Source: Sva-07 sp963707515 (GTDB lineage Bacteria > Actinomycetota > Acidimicrobiia > Acidimicrobiales > Ilumatobacteraceae). From it: 64,000 nucleotides of DNA. Location of the stretch: the NCBI GenBank assembly GCA_963707515.1, contig CAVPQI010000003.1, positions 806,001-870,000 on the forward strand, in the 5' to 3' direction. Position 1 is the first letter of the stretch; each line of letters begins with the position of its first letter. Under the pieces are notes generated by a model that saw only the letters and a list, made by a program, of their open reading frames with translations, was not told the DNA's origin and did no database searches. A program made the position numbers and the translations under genes. This document shows positions 33,187 through 44,073 of this stretch, in pieces.

Positions 33187-35160
33187 GTGACCGACACGTT
33201 GCCGTATCCGTCCGTTCCGTTGATGCAGCGCGTCGGCTACCTCGGCGTCGACGACCCGCAGACCAAGTACCGCGAGCTCGGAGCGAACCTGTTCGAGATG
33301 GTGCGCGGTCTGGCCGGCGAGCACGTCGACCTGTCGGGAGCACGAGTGCTCGACCTCGGGTGCGGTGCGGGACGGGTGATGCGTCATTGGATCCAGCCGG
33401 ACGGATCGCTCGTCGACGACGCCCGCCTCGTCGGTGTCGACGTCGACGCGGAGAGCATCGACTGGGTGAACGCCAACCTGGCGCCGTCCGTGAGCGCCGT
33501 CGTCGGAGGCAGCCGCCCACCGCTCCCGTTCGACGACGGGTCGTTCGACGTCGTGTTCGCCCTCAGCCTGTTCACCCACCTCGACGTCTGGTGGGCGGAA
33601 TGGATCGCCGAGGTCCATCGCCTCCTGCGGCCGGGTGGGGTGGCGATCCTCACCGTGCTCGAGCCGTTCCAGATGGAGCCGATCTTCGGCGTCGAACCCG
33701 ACGGACGCGAGGGCATCGTGACGGTGGCGTCCGGGCGGCCGTGGGACGTGGGCGGACCGATCGTGTTCCACGCCCCGTGGTGGCTCGAGAAGCACTGGGG
33801 CCGCGGATTCGCCGTTCAGACCGGGGCGGCGACGCATCTGACCACCGAAGGACGTCCCGTCGGACAGTCCGCCACCGTGCTGATCCGCGAGCCGGGTGCG
33901 CCGATGTCGGCGGACGAGTTCGCCGCCGTCGACGAGGGTGACGAACACGAACGACTCGGTGCCCTCCGTGGTCGCGAGGTGCGGGCGCTGACCCAGGGTG
34001 GCCCGGCGGCGTTCGACGCCGATCACTGGCTGGCGTCGGCGGCGCGGGCGCAGATCGAGGCGGGCGACCCCGCGCTCGGCGCGACCGGACTCGACATCGC
34101 CGCCGCCGACGACATGTACCGCGTCAACCTCGAGCACGGCGATGGTCCGGCGACGGTCGTGCGCAGCTACTTCGCCACCGGCCTCGAGGTGGTCAGCGTC
34201 GTCGACCAGATCGTCGCGTGGCGGTTCGGCGGCTGGGAAGGTGTCGGGTCGATGCTCGACTTCGCTGCGGGCTACGGGCGCAACACGAGGTTCTTCGTGC
34301 AACGGATGCCCGCTGGCCGTGTCGCCGTCGGCGAGATCCAGCCGGCTGCGTTGCAGTTCCAGAGCATCAACTTCGGTGTCGAGCCGGTGCCGGCGAGTGC
34401 CGAGTCGATCGAGCTCGACGAGGGTCGGACGTTCGACCTCGTCGTCGTCGTGTCGCTGTTCACCCACCTGCCGCGGGCGACGTGGCGCGAGTGGCTGGCC
34501 CGCCTCTGGGAGCGCACCGCCCCCGACGGCGTGCTCGTGTTCTCGACCCACAACAGCGAGCCAGCACCCGAGGGCGTGGTCCTCGACGATGAGGGGTTCT
34601 GGTTCCGCGAGGTCAACGAGATCCCCTCGCTCGACACGGCGCAGTACGGCACGACGTACGTCTCGGACGCCTTCGTGCGGTCGGCGATCGCCGACGTCTG
34701 TGACGAGTCGGCGGCGACGACGCAGCGGTTGGTGCGGGCCTTCGGCTCGATCCAGGACGTCTACGTGGTGAGCCGTAGTCATGTGCCGGCGGCGCCCCTC
34801 GTCTCCAACTCGACGTCGCCGGTGGGTGCCGTCGATCGCGCCGTCAGGCACGCCGACGGCACCGTCCGGATCCACGGCTGGGCAGGCGGCGACGTCCTCC
34901 CCGCTACTCGCCGCCCGGGGTTGTTCGTGACGGTCGACGGCGTCGAGCTCGACGCGGTGCGCGGCGAGCGCCGCACCGACGTCGCCACGGTCCTCGGCCG
35001 GCCGTGGGATCTCGACCTCGTCTTCTCGGGCTGGCACGTCGACGTGCCGGCGGAACTGGTCGATGCCGGCACGTTGACGGTCGAGGTCGAACACGAGGGG
35101 ACCCGTGTGGTGCTGCTCTCCGAGGACACGCGCACGGCGCTGGCACGACTCGTCCGCTGA
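33187..35160 (+). CDS. Tandem SAM-dependent methyltransferase with C-terminal beta domain
   Basis: A 657-residue protein with two class I methyltransferase domains. The first (about 15-240) has motif I VLDLGCGAGRVMRHW and the acidic VGVDVDAESIDW; the second (about 330-535) has motif I MLDFAAGYGRNTRFF and post-I VVVVSLFTHLPRATW. Both share FALSLFTHLD/VSLFTHLP, so they are probably an old duplication. Residues about 545-657 look like an extra beta-rich domain (GTVRIHGWAGGDVLPATRR; VTVDGVELDAV) similar in style to the small protein across the promoter. Divergent pairing with the glycosyltransferase operon implies methylation of a surface glycan or its lipid or protein carrier. Confidence 0.88.
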   Translation: MTDTLPYPSVPLMQRVGYLGVDDPQTKYRELGANLFEMVRGLAGEHVDLSGARVLDLGCGAGRVMRHWIQPDGSLVDDARLVGVDVDAESIDWVNANLAPSVSAVVGGSRPPLPFDDGSFDVVFALSLFTHLDVWWAEWIAEVHRLLRPGGVAILTVLEPFQMEPIFGVEPDGREGIVTVASGRPWDVGGPIVFHAPWWLEKHWGRGFAVQTGAATHLTTEGRPVGQSATVLIREPGAPMSADEFAAVDEGDEHERLGALRGREVRALTQGGPAAFDADHWLASAARAQIEAGDPALGATGLDIAAADDMYRVNLEHGDGPATVVRSYFATGLEVVSVVDQIVAWRFGGWEGVGSMLDFAAGYGRNTRFFVQRMPAGRVAVGEIQPAALQFQSINFGVEPVPASAESIELDEGRTFDLVVVVSLFTHLPRATWREWLARLWERTAPDGVLVFSTHNSEPAPEGVVLDDEGFWFREVNEIPSLDTAQYGTTYVSDAFVRSAIADVCDESAATTQRLVRAFGSIQDVYVVSRSHVPAAPLVSNSTSPVGAVDRAVRHADGTVRIHGWAGGDVLPATRRPGLFVTVDGVELDAVRGERRTDVATVLGRPWDLDLVFSGWHVDVPAELVDAGTLTVEVEHEGTRVVLLSEDTRTALARLVR

Positions 35161-35188
35161 CGGTTCGCCGAGGCGACGTCGTCGGTCG

Positions 35189-36145
35189 TCAGTGCTGCGT
35201 GGCAGCCGAGGGGGAGGAGCGGGTGCTGCGCACCTTGGTCACCACGGCGACGACGATCAAGCCGACGACGACGCCGACGAGCGCCGAGATGGCCGTGTTG
35301 ACCAGCCACGCGAGGACGCCACCGATGCCGGGAACGCCATCGACCGCGTGTTCGGCGTCGTGGACGAGGTCGTAGGGCCAGTGCCAACCGAGCTCGTGCG
35401 CGCCGACCAGCAAGATGTGGCCGCCGACCCACAGCATCGCCGCCGTGCCGACGATCGACAGACCCTCGAGCAGCTTCGGCATGCCGGCGACCATCAGCCG
35501 CCCGACCCGCTGCGACGAGGGGGACTCACGCTGCGACAGCCGCAACCCGACGTCGTCCATCTTGACGATCAGGGCGACGACGCCGTAGACGATCGCCGTG
35601 ATCACGATGGCGACGACGACGAGGATGATCGCCCGTTGGACGATGCTCTCGTCGAGCACCTCCTTGAGGGCGATGACCATGATCTCGGCGGAGAGGATGA
35701 AGTCGGTGCGGATGGCACCCGAGATCGTCTTGGCCTCGGCGTCCGGGCCCTGGACGACGACCGGCACGTCCTCGAGCTCGTCGTGGTGATGGCTGAACCG
35801 GTGATGGAGCTTCTCGGCGCCCTCGAAGCAGAGGTAGGTACCGCCGACCATCAAGATGACCTCGACCAGCGTCGGCAGGATGGCACTGAGGATCAGCGCC
35901 GCCGGGAGGATGAAGAGGATCTTGTTGCGCAGCGAGCCCCTGGCGATCTTCTTGATGATCGGCAGCTCGCGATCGGCGGCCAGGCCACGGACGTAGGCAG
36001 GCGTGACGGCGGTGTCGTCGACGACCACACCGGCCGCTTTGACGCTCGCCCGTCCCGCTGCTGCACCGACGTCGTCGATCGACGCCGCGGCGAGCTTGGC
36101 CAGCGCGGCGACGTCATCGAGTAATGCGGCGAGACCGCTGGCCAT
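35189..36145 (-). CDS. DUF808 family inner-membrane protein (YedI-like)
   Basis: A 318-residue integral membrane protein matching DUF808/YedI: LAALLDDVAALAKLAAASIDD at the N-terminus, VDDTAVTPAYVRG, the amphipathic ILPAALILSAILP, VGGTYLCFEGAEK, TDFILSAEIMVIALKEV and about five more hydrophobic spans. The role of the family is unknown; transport has been suggested from its fold. ATG 36145 has AGGAG 5-6 nt upstream; the longer frame to 36214 has no ribosome site. It is convergent with the methyltransferase gene with a 28-nt gap. Confidence 0.9.
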   Translation of the reverse strand: MASGLAALLDDVAALAKLAAASIDDVGAAAGRASVKAAGVVVDDTAVTPAYVRGLAADRELPIIKKIARGSLRNKILFILPAALILSAILPTLVEVILMVGGTYLCFEGAEKLHHRFSHHHDELEDVPVVVQGPDAEAKTISGAIRTDFILSAEIMVIALKEVLDESIVQRAIILVVVAIVITAIVYGVVALIVKMDDVGLRLSQRESPSSQRVGRLMVAGMPKLLEGLSIVGTAAMLWVGGHILLVGAHELGWHWPYDLVHDAEHAVDGVPGIGGVLAWLVNTAISALVGVVVGLIVVAVVTKVRSTRSSPSAATQH

Positions 36146-36216
36146 CGTGCTCCTGTCTGGCGGCGAGGGGGTCGGGGGAGACAGCGGCGAGGCTAGCCCG
36201 CATCCCCCACCCATCT

Positions 36217-36255
36217 CGGTCGGAATCTGCCCGCTTTCCGGGACGATTCCGACCG
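36217..36255 (-). terminator. Terminator-like hairpin after the UvrA-like operon
   Basis: CGGTCGGAATC (36217-36227) pairs over 11 bp with GATTCCGACCG (36245-36255); within the loop CCCG and CGGG pair again. It lies 21 nt past the UvrA-like stop and upstream of the DUF808 gene. It shares GGTCGGAATC with the hairpin at 23871. Confidence 0.65.
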
Positions 36256-36276
36256 GGATCGGGGTGGGGGATCGGG

Positions 36277-38655
<2,379 letters not shown>

Positions 38656-38674
38656 GTGGTGCAGGGTGCCGTGC

Positions 38675-39085
38675 TCAGCGCAGCTCCTGGATGCGGATCA
38701 TGTTGCCCGCCGGGTCGCGCACCGCGCAGTCACGCACGCCGTAGTCCTGGTCGATCGGCTCCTGGACGATGTCGACGTCGTTGGCCTGCAGCTCGGCGAA
38801 CGTCGAATCGAGGTCGCGGGTGGCGAGGACGATGATGCCGTACGTGCCCTTGGCCATCATCTCGGCGATCGTCCGTCGCTCGTCGTCGGTGATGCCGGGA
38901 TCGGCCGCCGGCGGGTGGAGCACCACCGACGTGCCGGGCTGACCGGGTGGGGCGATGGTGATCCAGCGCATGCCTTCGTAGCCGACGTCGTTGAGCACCT
39001 CGAAACCGAGGACGTCGCGGTAGAACGCGAGTGAGGCGTCGGGATCGCTGTGGGCGAGGAACGTGTTGTGAATGCTGATGTCCAT
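38675..39085 (-). CDS. VOC-superfamily protein next to UvrA-like gene
   Basis: A 136-residue glyoxalase/bleomycin-resistance fold protein: IHNTFLAHSDPDASLAFYRD opens the first module, YGIIVLATRDLDSTFAELQ the second, and NMIRIQEL closes the fold. Bleomycin-binding and fosfomycin-type proteins share this fold, and the UvrA-like neighbour makes a drug-binding role plausible. ATG 39085 has TAAGGT 7 nt upstream; the first three bases of that box are the TAA stop of the AraC gene, so it can be transcribed separately. Confidence 0.87.
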   Translation of the reverse strand: MDISIHNTFLAHSDPDASLAFYRDVLGFEVLNDVGYEGMRWITIAPPGQPGTSVVLHPPAADPGITDDERRTIAEMMAKGTYGIIVLATRDLDSTFAELQANDVDIVQEPIDQDYGVRDCAVRDPAGNMIRIQELR

Positions 39086-39092
39086 GGGCGTC

Positions 39093-39098
39093 ACCTTA
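39093..39098 (-). promoter_or_regulatory. -10 element of the VOC gene, sharing bases with the AraC stop codon
   Basis: TAAGGT on the minus strand: TAA at 39098-39096 is the AraC stop codon. Spacing to ATG 39085 is 7 nt. Confidence 0.5.
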
Positions 39099-39536
39099 AG
39101 AACGGGTGCGGGCGGACGCTTCTCGATTCCTGACGGGTCTCGTGACACGCTTGGCCTCGCACGACGGGATGCCGTTCACCGCGTCGGCCGCCTGGCGCCG
39201 ATACACGCTCGGCGATGTTCCGACGAGCTCGGTGAAGCGGGTGCTGAACGTGCCGAGCGACGAGCATCCGACCTCGAAGCAGACGTCGGTCACGCTGAGG
39301 TCGCCGCGCCGCAGCAGCGTCATCGCCCGCTCGATGCGCCGGGTCATCAGGTAGCTGTAGGGCGACTCGCCGTACGCCAGCTTGAACTGACGGCTGAGAT
39401 GACCCGCCGACATCGACACGCCCCTGGCCAGCGCCTCGACGTCGAGCGGCTGCGTGTACTCCCGATCCATGCGGTCGCGGACGCGCCGCAGGCGCACGAG
39501 ATCGTCGAGCGACGGCGAGGGAGGGGCGCTGGCCAC
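39096..39536 (-). CDS. Short AraC-family transcriptional regulator
   Basis: A 146-residue protein that is mostly the double helix-turn-helix DNA-binding region: LDVEALARGVSMSAGHLSRQ for the first motif and VTDVCFEVGCSSLGTFSTRF for the second, with the classic GTSPSVYRR end. It has no ligand-binding domain, so it is a SoxS/MarA-like solo regulator whose amount sets its activity. It starts at GTG 39536 and is followed after 10 nt by the VOC and UvrA-like genes, which it probably controls. Confidence 0.88.
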   Translation of the reverse strand: MASAPPSPSLDDLVRLRRVRDRMDREYTQPLDVEALARGVSMSAGHLSRQFKLAYGESPYSYLMTRRIERAMTLLRRGDLSVTDVCFEVGCSSLGTFSTRFTELVGTSPSVYRRQAADAVNGIPSCEAKRVTRPVRNREASARTRS

Positions 39537-39627
39537 GACGTGTCATCGTGCCACGTGACGAGGGGTGCGGTGTGGCCGATTCCCGCTCGGGTCGGTGAAT
39601 CACGCCGGCATCGGCCACGATGAGTCG

Positions 39628-40698
39628 GTGGAACCGAGGAAGCCGAAGCAGGAGCAAGAGGACGCGACGACCGACGTCACCGAGGTGGCGCCCGGGATCC
39701 TGCGCACCCAGCTACCGATCAGCATGCCCGGGCTCGGTCACGTCAACTGCTACGTGCTCGAAGACGAGCGGGGCATCGCCGTCGTCGATCCGGGCCTGCC
39801 GGGGGAGGACTCGTGGATCCACCTCGTCGACCGTCTCGGTCGGGCCGGGTTCGCACTCGGCGATGTGCACACCGTCGTCGTCACCCACTCCCATCCCGAT
39901 CACTTCGGCGGTGCCGGACGGCTGCGCGACGAGACCGGCGCGGAGATCGTCACCCACGAGACGTTCCGGACGATGTTCCGGCGATCCGACTTCGACGACG
40001 ACGAGGACTCGGCGTCGCTCGACCTCAACTCGGCCGAGGATCGCGACGCGGCGATGGAGCGCTACTTCGCCACCCCCTCGCCGTGGGGTGGCCGCCGCGC
40101 CGGGCCGTCGCCCGAGTTCCTCGAGCGCATGCGCTCGAGCCGGCCGGGAGGTCCGGCCTACTCGACGCCGGAGCCGACGCATCCGCTCGTCGACGGTCAG
40201 ACGATCAAGCTGGCACGGCGGGAGTGGGTCGCCATCCACACGCCGGGCCACACCGAGGACCACCTCTGCCTCTACGACCCCGAGTTCGGTGTCGTCTTGA
40301 CCGGCGACCATGTGCTGCCGTCGATCACGCCGCACATCAGCGGGCTCTCCGCCCACGCCGACCCGTTGGCGCAGTTCTTCCAGTCGTTGCGCCGCGTGGC
40401 CGACATCGACGACGTGTCGATTGCCCTCCCCGCGCACGGCCACCCGTTCGCCGACCTCGGTGGGCGCGCCGACGACATCATCGAGCACCACGAGGAACGG
40501 CTCGACATCATCCGCAACGCCACCGCCGACCTGCCCAACGGCACCGTCGCCGACTTCATGCGCGTGCTGTTCCGCGAACGGTCGTGGGGCGAGATGGCCG
40601 AGAGCGAGACGTACGCCCACCTCGAGCACCTGCGCCTGCTCGGTGAGCTCGACCGATCGTTCGACGCCGGCTTCGCCCACTACGCGCCGATCGGCTGA
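39628..40698 (+). CDS. Metallo-beta-lactamase-fold hydrolase
   Basis: A 356-residue MBL-fold enzyme. Metal ligands are visible: THSHPDHFGGAG (HxHxDH), IHTPGHTEDHLCL, LTGDHVLP and the late His in ALPAHGHPF. The first 25 residues are charged and disordered-looking. The C-terminal helical extension (DIIEHHEERLDIIRNA ... WGEMAESETYAHLEHLRLLG) matches the LACTB2-like/hydroxyacylglutathione hydrolase-like groups that end in a winged helix. The substrate is unknown. The GTG at 39628 is chosen because the upstream frame to 39565 has no signal; ATG openings nearby are out of frame. Confidence 0.88.
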   Translation: MEPRKPKQEQEDATTDVTEVAPGILRTQLPISMPGLGHVNCYVLEDERGIAVVDPGLPGEDSWIHLVDRLGRAGFALGDVHTVVVTHSHPDHFGGAGRLRDETGAEIVTHETFRTMFRRSDFDDDEDSASLDLNSAEDRDAAMERYFATPSPWGGRRAGPSPEFLERMRSSRPGGPAYSTPEPTHPLVDGQTIKLARREWVAIHTPGHTEDHLCLYDPEFGVVLTGDHVLPSITPHISGLSAHADPLAQFFQSLRRVADIDDVSIALPAHGHPFADLGGRADDIIEHHEERLDIIRNATADLPNGTVADFMRVLFRERSWGEMAESETYAHLEHLRLLGELDRSFDAGFAHYAPIG

Positions 40699-40772
40699 GC
40701 CGACGACCGGTTGTTGCCGTCCGGACCGATCCCTGCGCCGTCGCTGCGCCGTCGCTCAGGAGGGCCGGTGGC

Positions 40773-41879
40773 TCACGAGGACAGGCGGGGCACGGCGGCG
40801 AGGCCGACGTGGAAGTTGCCGCCGGCTCGGTCATCGTCGGCCGCGGCGTCCTTGCTCGCCCGACCGGTGACGACGGCGTTCTTGCCGAAGCCCGGAGCGA
40901 TCGGGCGACCGCCTTCGCGGTGCAGCCAGAGGCGGAGCAGATGGCGGCGGCGCTGCGGTTCGGGCCAGTCGACGAAGCCCGTGCGCGAGTGCAGCGCGGC
41001 GTAGTTCGACAGCCATTGGATGTCGCCCGGTCGGAAGTCCATCTCGATCGCCATGCCCGGCTCCATCGCGATCTCGTCGAACAGGTCGAGCAACTCGATC
41101 TGCTCGGGCCGCAGCCGCGGGACCTCGGGGTAGTCCTGGGCGGTCTTGACGTAGAAGCCGCCGGCGTAGATGTTGAACACGCCCTCGGTGATGCTGACGA
41201 TCGGCGACGTGTATGTGCGCGCCGGTGCGTTGTGGTCCTGCTTGTACCAGTCCCAGTGCAGCGGCTCGTACATCAACGGCGCCAGATCGGGTCGCCGCTC
41301 GAGGATCTCGTTGTAGATCTGGGCGCCTGACACGAGGCACGAGAGGCCGCCCGCACGCGCCGGACGCAGGCACATCAGGGCGACGATGTCGGAGCTGTCG
41401 GAGTGGAACGGCAGCACGTCGCGCACCTTGGCCGACAGCGCCGTCGGGTCGTCCATCGTCTTGTCGGACGTGGCGTAGACGTGGTCGATCAGGTCCCACT
41501 GGCTGTTCTGGTGCATCGGCTCGCCGAGGTGGAGGCCGAGGATGTAGTAGATCGCTGCCGACAGCGCGTCGGAGTAGAGCTCGGTGCGGAGCCCACGGAC
41601 GAGGACGAAGCCGCGGCCCGAGTCGACGTCGCGTCCCCACGCCTCGACCGCATCGGCGCAGGCGACGACCGGGTAGTCGGCGGCCTGCACGAACCGTAGA
41701 TCCGGGTCCGCCGCGAGGAAGCGCGCCCCGAGCGATTCGAGCTCGGCGACCTGCTCGTCAGTGAGCTCGTGGATCCACTCCGAACCGGCGCCGAGCTCGT
41801 CGCCGCGCCATGCGGCAGCGGAGTCGATCGGTTGCAGGTCGTCGATGTGGGGCAGTGCGTGCTGTTCGCTGATGGTCAT
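40773..41879 (-). CDS. TauD/TfdA-type Fe(II)/2-oxoglutarate dioxygenase
   Basis: A 368-residue dioxygenase of the clavaminate synthase/TauD fold. The iron triad is FHSDSSD (HxD) and the distal His in YAALHSRTGFVDW; the 2-oxoglutarate-binding Arg lies in RRRHLLRLWL. Typical substrates are sulfonates, carnitine-like betaines, gamma-butyrobetaine or amino acids; the QNSQWDLIDHVYA region does not point to one. Start ATG 41879 is followed upstream by a very G-rich plus-strand tract, with no Shine-Dalgarno sequence. It is convergent with the MBL gene. Confidence 0.88.
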   Translation of the reverse strand: MTISEQHALPHIDDLQPIDSAAAWRGDELGAGSEWIHELTDEQVAELESLGARFLAADPDLRFVQAADYPVVACADAVEAWGRDVDSGRGFVLVRGLRTELYSDALSAAIYYILGLHLGEPMHQNSQWDLIDHVYATSDKTMDDPTALSAKVRDVLPFHSDSSDIVALMCLRPARAGGLSCLVSGAQIYNEILERRPDLAPLMYEPLHWDWYKQDHNAPARTYTSPIVSITEGVFNIYAGGFYVKTAQDYPEVPRLRPEQIELLDLFDEIAMEPGMAIEMDFRPGDIQWLSNYAALHSRTGFVDWPEPQRRRHLLRLWLHREGGRPIAPGFGKNAVVTGRASKDAAADDDRAGGNFHVGLAAVPRLSS

Positions 41880-41892
41880 CGTTTCGGTCCCG

Positions 41893-41937
41893 GGGGGAGT
41901 GGGGGGTGGGGGGATTGGGGGTGATGGATGGGGGGGT
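41893..41937 (+). promoter_or_regulatory. G-tract run with G-quadruplex potential
   Basis: Five runs of G within 45 nt (6, 6, 6, 5 and 7 bases) separated by loops of 1-8 nt on the plus strand. The tract begins 13 nt upstream of the minus-strand dioxygenase start, on its template strand, and 113 nt before the DUF1801 gene. Confidence 0.55.
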
Positions 41938-42049
41938 GCCCGGCACCCTAGCCGGGCGCCCGTCGAGGTCCCTGAGGCGCATGGGGCGCCGGCGCGGGCG
42001 AGTACGGTGTCCGGGGAACGGAGCAGTTGGCGAGGGGAGCCGGTCCGAG

Positions 42050-42436
42050 ATGAGCGAGAGCAACGAATCGCCGGAGCGCCTGATCGACGCCCGCATCACC
42101 GAGCTGGGGGACTGGCGTGGTGACACGCTGGCCACGGTCCGAAGCCTCGTGAAGCAGGCCGACCCCGACGTGATCGAGACCTGGAAGTGGCGCGGTGTGC
42201 CGACCTGGGAGCACAACGGGATCCTCTGCACCGGCGAGACCTACAAGAACGCGGTGAAGGTGACCTTCGCCAAGGGCGCCTCGCTGGCCGACCCGGCAGG
42301 CCTGTTCAACGCCAGCCTCGATGGCAACGTGCGGCGGGCGATCGACCTCCACGCCGACGACACGCTCGACGAGGCGGCATTCGTCGAGCTGGTGCAAGCC
42401 GCCGTCACCCTCAACGAATCAAAGCGCACGCGCTGA
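42050..42436 (+). CDS. DUF1801 domain protein
   Basis: A 128-residue small cytosolic protein of the DUF1801/YdhG type: IDARITELGDWRGDTLATVRSL at the start, ETWKWRGVPTWEHNGILCT in the core and VTFAKGASL. The family is widespread, often called iron chaperone-like from frataxin-fold similarity, yet its function is not settled. ATG 42050 is the only suitable start after the G-rich region; TACGGT at 42004-42009 may be the promoter. The EVE-domain gene follows after 43 nt. Confidence 0.87.
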   Translation: MSESNESPERLIDARITELGDWRGDTLATVRSLVKQADPDVIETWKWRGVPTWEHNGILCTGETYKNAVKVTFAKGASLADPAGLFNASLDGNVRRAIDLHADDTLDEAAFVELVQAAVTLNESKRTR

Positions 42437-42479
42437 CGGCCGTCGTTCCTCGGTCGGTCGATGCGAGGATGTGCGGGCC

Positions 42480-42938
42480 ATGACGTACCTGCTCCTCAAG
42501 TCCGAGCCCGACGTGTTCGGGATCGACCACCTCCGCGCCGAGACCACCACGCTCTGGGACGGGGTTCGCAACTACCAGGCCCGCAACCACATGCTGGCGG
42601 CCTCGGTGGGCGACGTCGCCCTCTTCTACCACTCGAACACCAAGCCGCCCGGCGTGGCCGGCCTGTGCACCGTCACCGCAGTCGGTGTGGTCGATCCGAC
42701 GCAGTTCGACCCGACGTCGCACTACTACGACGCCACCAGTGATCCCGACGACCCGCGCTGGCGGACGATCGAGGTCCAGTACCTGGAGACGTTCCTGCAG
42801 TACATCCCGCTCGACGAGCTACGCCGGCGCTTCACGCCCGACGAGCTGCTGATCCTGCGCCGCGGCAACCGGTTGTCGGTGACGCCGGTCGACGACGAGG
42901 TCGCCGAGCGGATCATCCTCCTCGGCCGCGGCGGCTGA
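42480..42938 (+). CDS. EVE domain protein
   Basis: A 152-residue EVE domain (PUA-like fold, THYN1-related) that in studied members binds modified bases in DNA or RNA. Characteristic stretches are YLLLKSEPDVFGIDHL at the start, WDGVRNYQARNHM, VALFYHSNTKPPGVAGL and RGNRLSVTPV at the end. It stands alone, not fused to a nuclease. It is read with the DUF1801 gene and is convergent, 4 nt apart, with the membrane protein on the other strand. EVE genes near restriction systems aid modified-DNA recognition, but no such system is here. Confidence 0.92.
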   Translation: MTYLLLKSEPDVFGIDHLRAETTTLWDGVRNYQARNHMLAASVGDVALFYHSNTKPPGVAGLCTVTAVGVVDPTQFDPTSHYYDATSDPDDPRWRTIEVQYLETFLQYIPLDELRRRFTPDELLILRRGNRLSVTPVDDEVAERIILLGRGG

Positions 42939-42942
42939 TCGG

Positions 42943-43618
42943 TCAGTCGGCGATTGCGCCGAGCCCCTGGCCGAGCACTTTGACGCCGAGGATCAGCAAC
43001 ACGACCATCATGATCACCGCGTTGTGCTCGGACATGAACTGCTTGATCGACTCGAGTGGTCCGGCGGCCCTCGACGGGGCGGCGAGGAAGTAGAGGACGG
43101 GACCGGCAACGGTCAGCGAACCGATGACGACGAACACGGCGATCGCCGCTGACGTCTCCCCACCGCTCAGGCCTGCCTGAGCGATCGTCGCCGAGGCCGC
43201 CAGCGTCAAGGCCAGGTTCTTCGGGTTGACGCCCGACAGCAACGCGCCGAGACCGAGCGATCTTCCGGCACCGAACGTGTCGACGAGCGACATCCACTGC
43301 GGCGTCGCGGCGACGTCGCCGGCACGCGGTCGGCCGCGCCATTGGCGCAACGCCATCAGCAGGAACAGCACGCCGATCACCACCCGCACCCAGTGGATGC
43401 CGGTCGATGTCGACGAGTCCGGGTCGTCGGCGTCACTCGCGACGAGGACGACGATCGCGCTCGACGATCACCAGACCGGCAACCCAGCCGAGGGCGAAGG
43501 CCGAACCGGTGGTCCGCGCCCGCGGCGTGCCGAGCATCAAGATCACGGCGATGATCGGCACCGGGCTCAGAGCGACGCCCACCGCCGATGGCAACAGGTC
43601 GCCGATTGCCTGCCACAT
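42943..43618 (-). CDS. GAP/SfLAP family six-helix membrane protein (one frameshift)
   Basis: Integral membrane protein of the SfLAP (sulfolipid-1-addressing, GAP) family, related to LysE-type exporters, thought to move peptidoglycolipids or small molecules. N-terminal half: DLLPSAVGVALSPVPIIAVI, PRARTTGSAFALGWVAG. C-terminal half: VLFLLMALRQWRGRP, LGALLSGVNPKNLALTL and two more helices. They join across a one-base shift near 43458 where VIVE must connect to AIVVLVASDADDPDSS. After repair it is about 225 residues. GGAGAGG lies about 10 nt before ATG 43618. Confidence 0.82.
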
Positions 43619-43689
43619 GGTTCGAATCCTCTCCGGTCCGCGGCGCGGACCCCGGCGGAGAGTAACGGGTGCGTCCGGTGCCGCCGGGG

Positions 43690-44073
43690 TTACCGGGCGG
43701 GCTGGAAGAGCTCGACGAAGTTGCCTGCCGGGTCGATCAGCAGCACCTGACGGCCGCCGGGGCCGGCGACGACCTCGTTGCGGAACTCGACCCCCTCGGC
43801 GCGCAGTCGTTCCATTTCCCCGTCGAGGTCGTCGGTGACGAAGTGCACCCGGTTCCAGCCGCCGGGCTCCGGCACCGTGCCGTCGGTCATCGCCCGGCCA
43901 GCCGAGCTGGCGGGGCCGCTGAGCAGGAGCCGGAGGTTCCCGCGCACGACGTCGGCGAACGCCGGTGCGGCGACCAGGTGCGGCTCGAAGCCGAGGTGGG
44001 TGGTGTACCAGTCGACGGCGGCGGCGACGTCGTCGACGAGGTAGCGGACGTTGATGGTGTCGTCGATGATCAT
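43690..44073 (-). CDS. VOC-superfamily protein of the ars-like operon
   Basis: A 127-residue VOC-fold protein: INVRYLVDDVAAAVDWYTTH and WNRVHFVTDDLDGEMERLR mark the two modules and GNFVELFQP ends it. It overlaps the ArsR-ArsC gene by 4 nt (ATGA), so the two are co-translated. The ArsI carbon-arsenic lyase also belongs to this fold, but ArsI needs a cysteine pair and this protein has no cysteine at all, so ArsI activity is unlikely. GAGGAG upstream gives its own ribosome site. Confidence 0.86.
   Translation of the reverse strand: MIIDDTINVRYLVDDVAAAVDWYTTHLGFEPHLVAAPAFADVVRGNLRLLLSGPASSAGRAMTDGTVPEPGGWNRVHFVTDDLDGEMERLRAEGVEFRNEVVAGPGGRQVLLIDPAGNFVELFQPAR

Noticed and set aside
42480..42938. 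EVE protein as part of a modified-DNA defence system
   Set aside because: No McrB-type GTPase, nuclease or methylase is adjacent; it sits with a DUF1801 gene.
43690..44073. VOC protein as ArsI carbon-arsenic lyase
   Set aside because: ArsI needs a vicinal cysteine pair and this protein has no cysteine.
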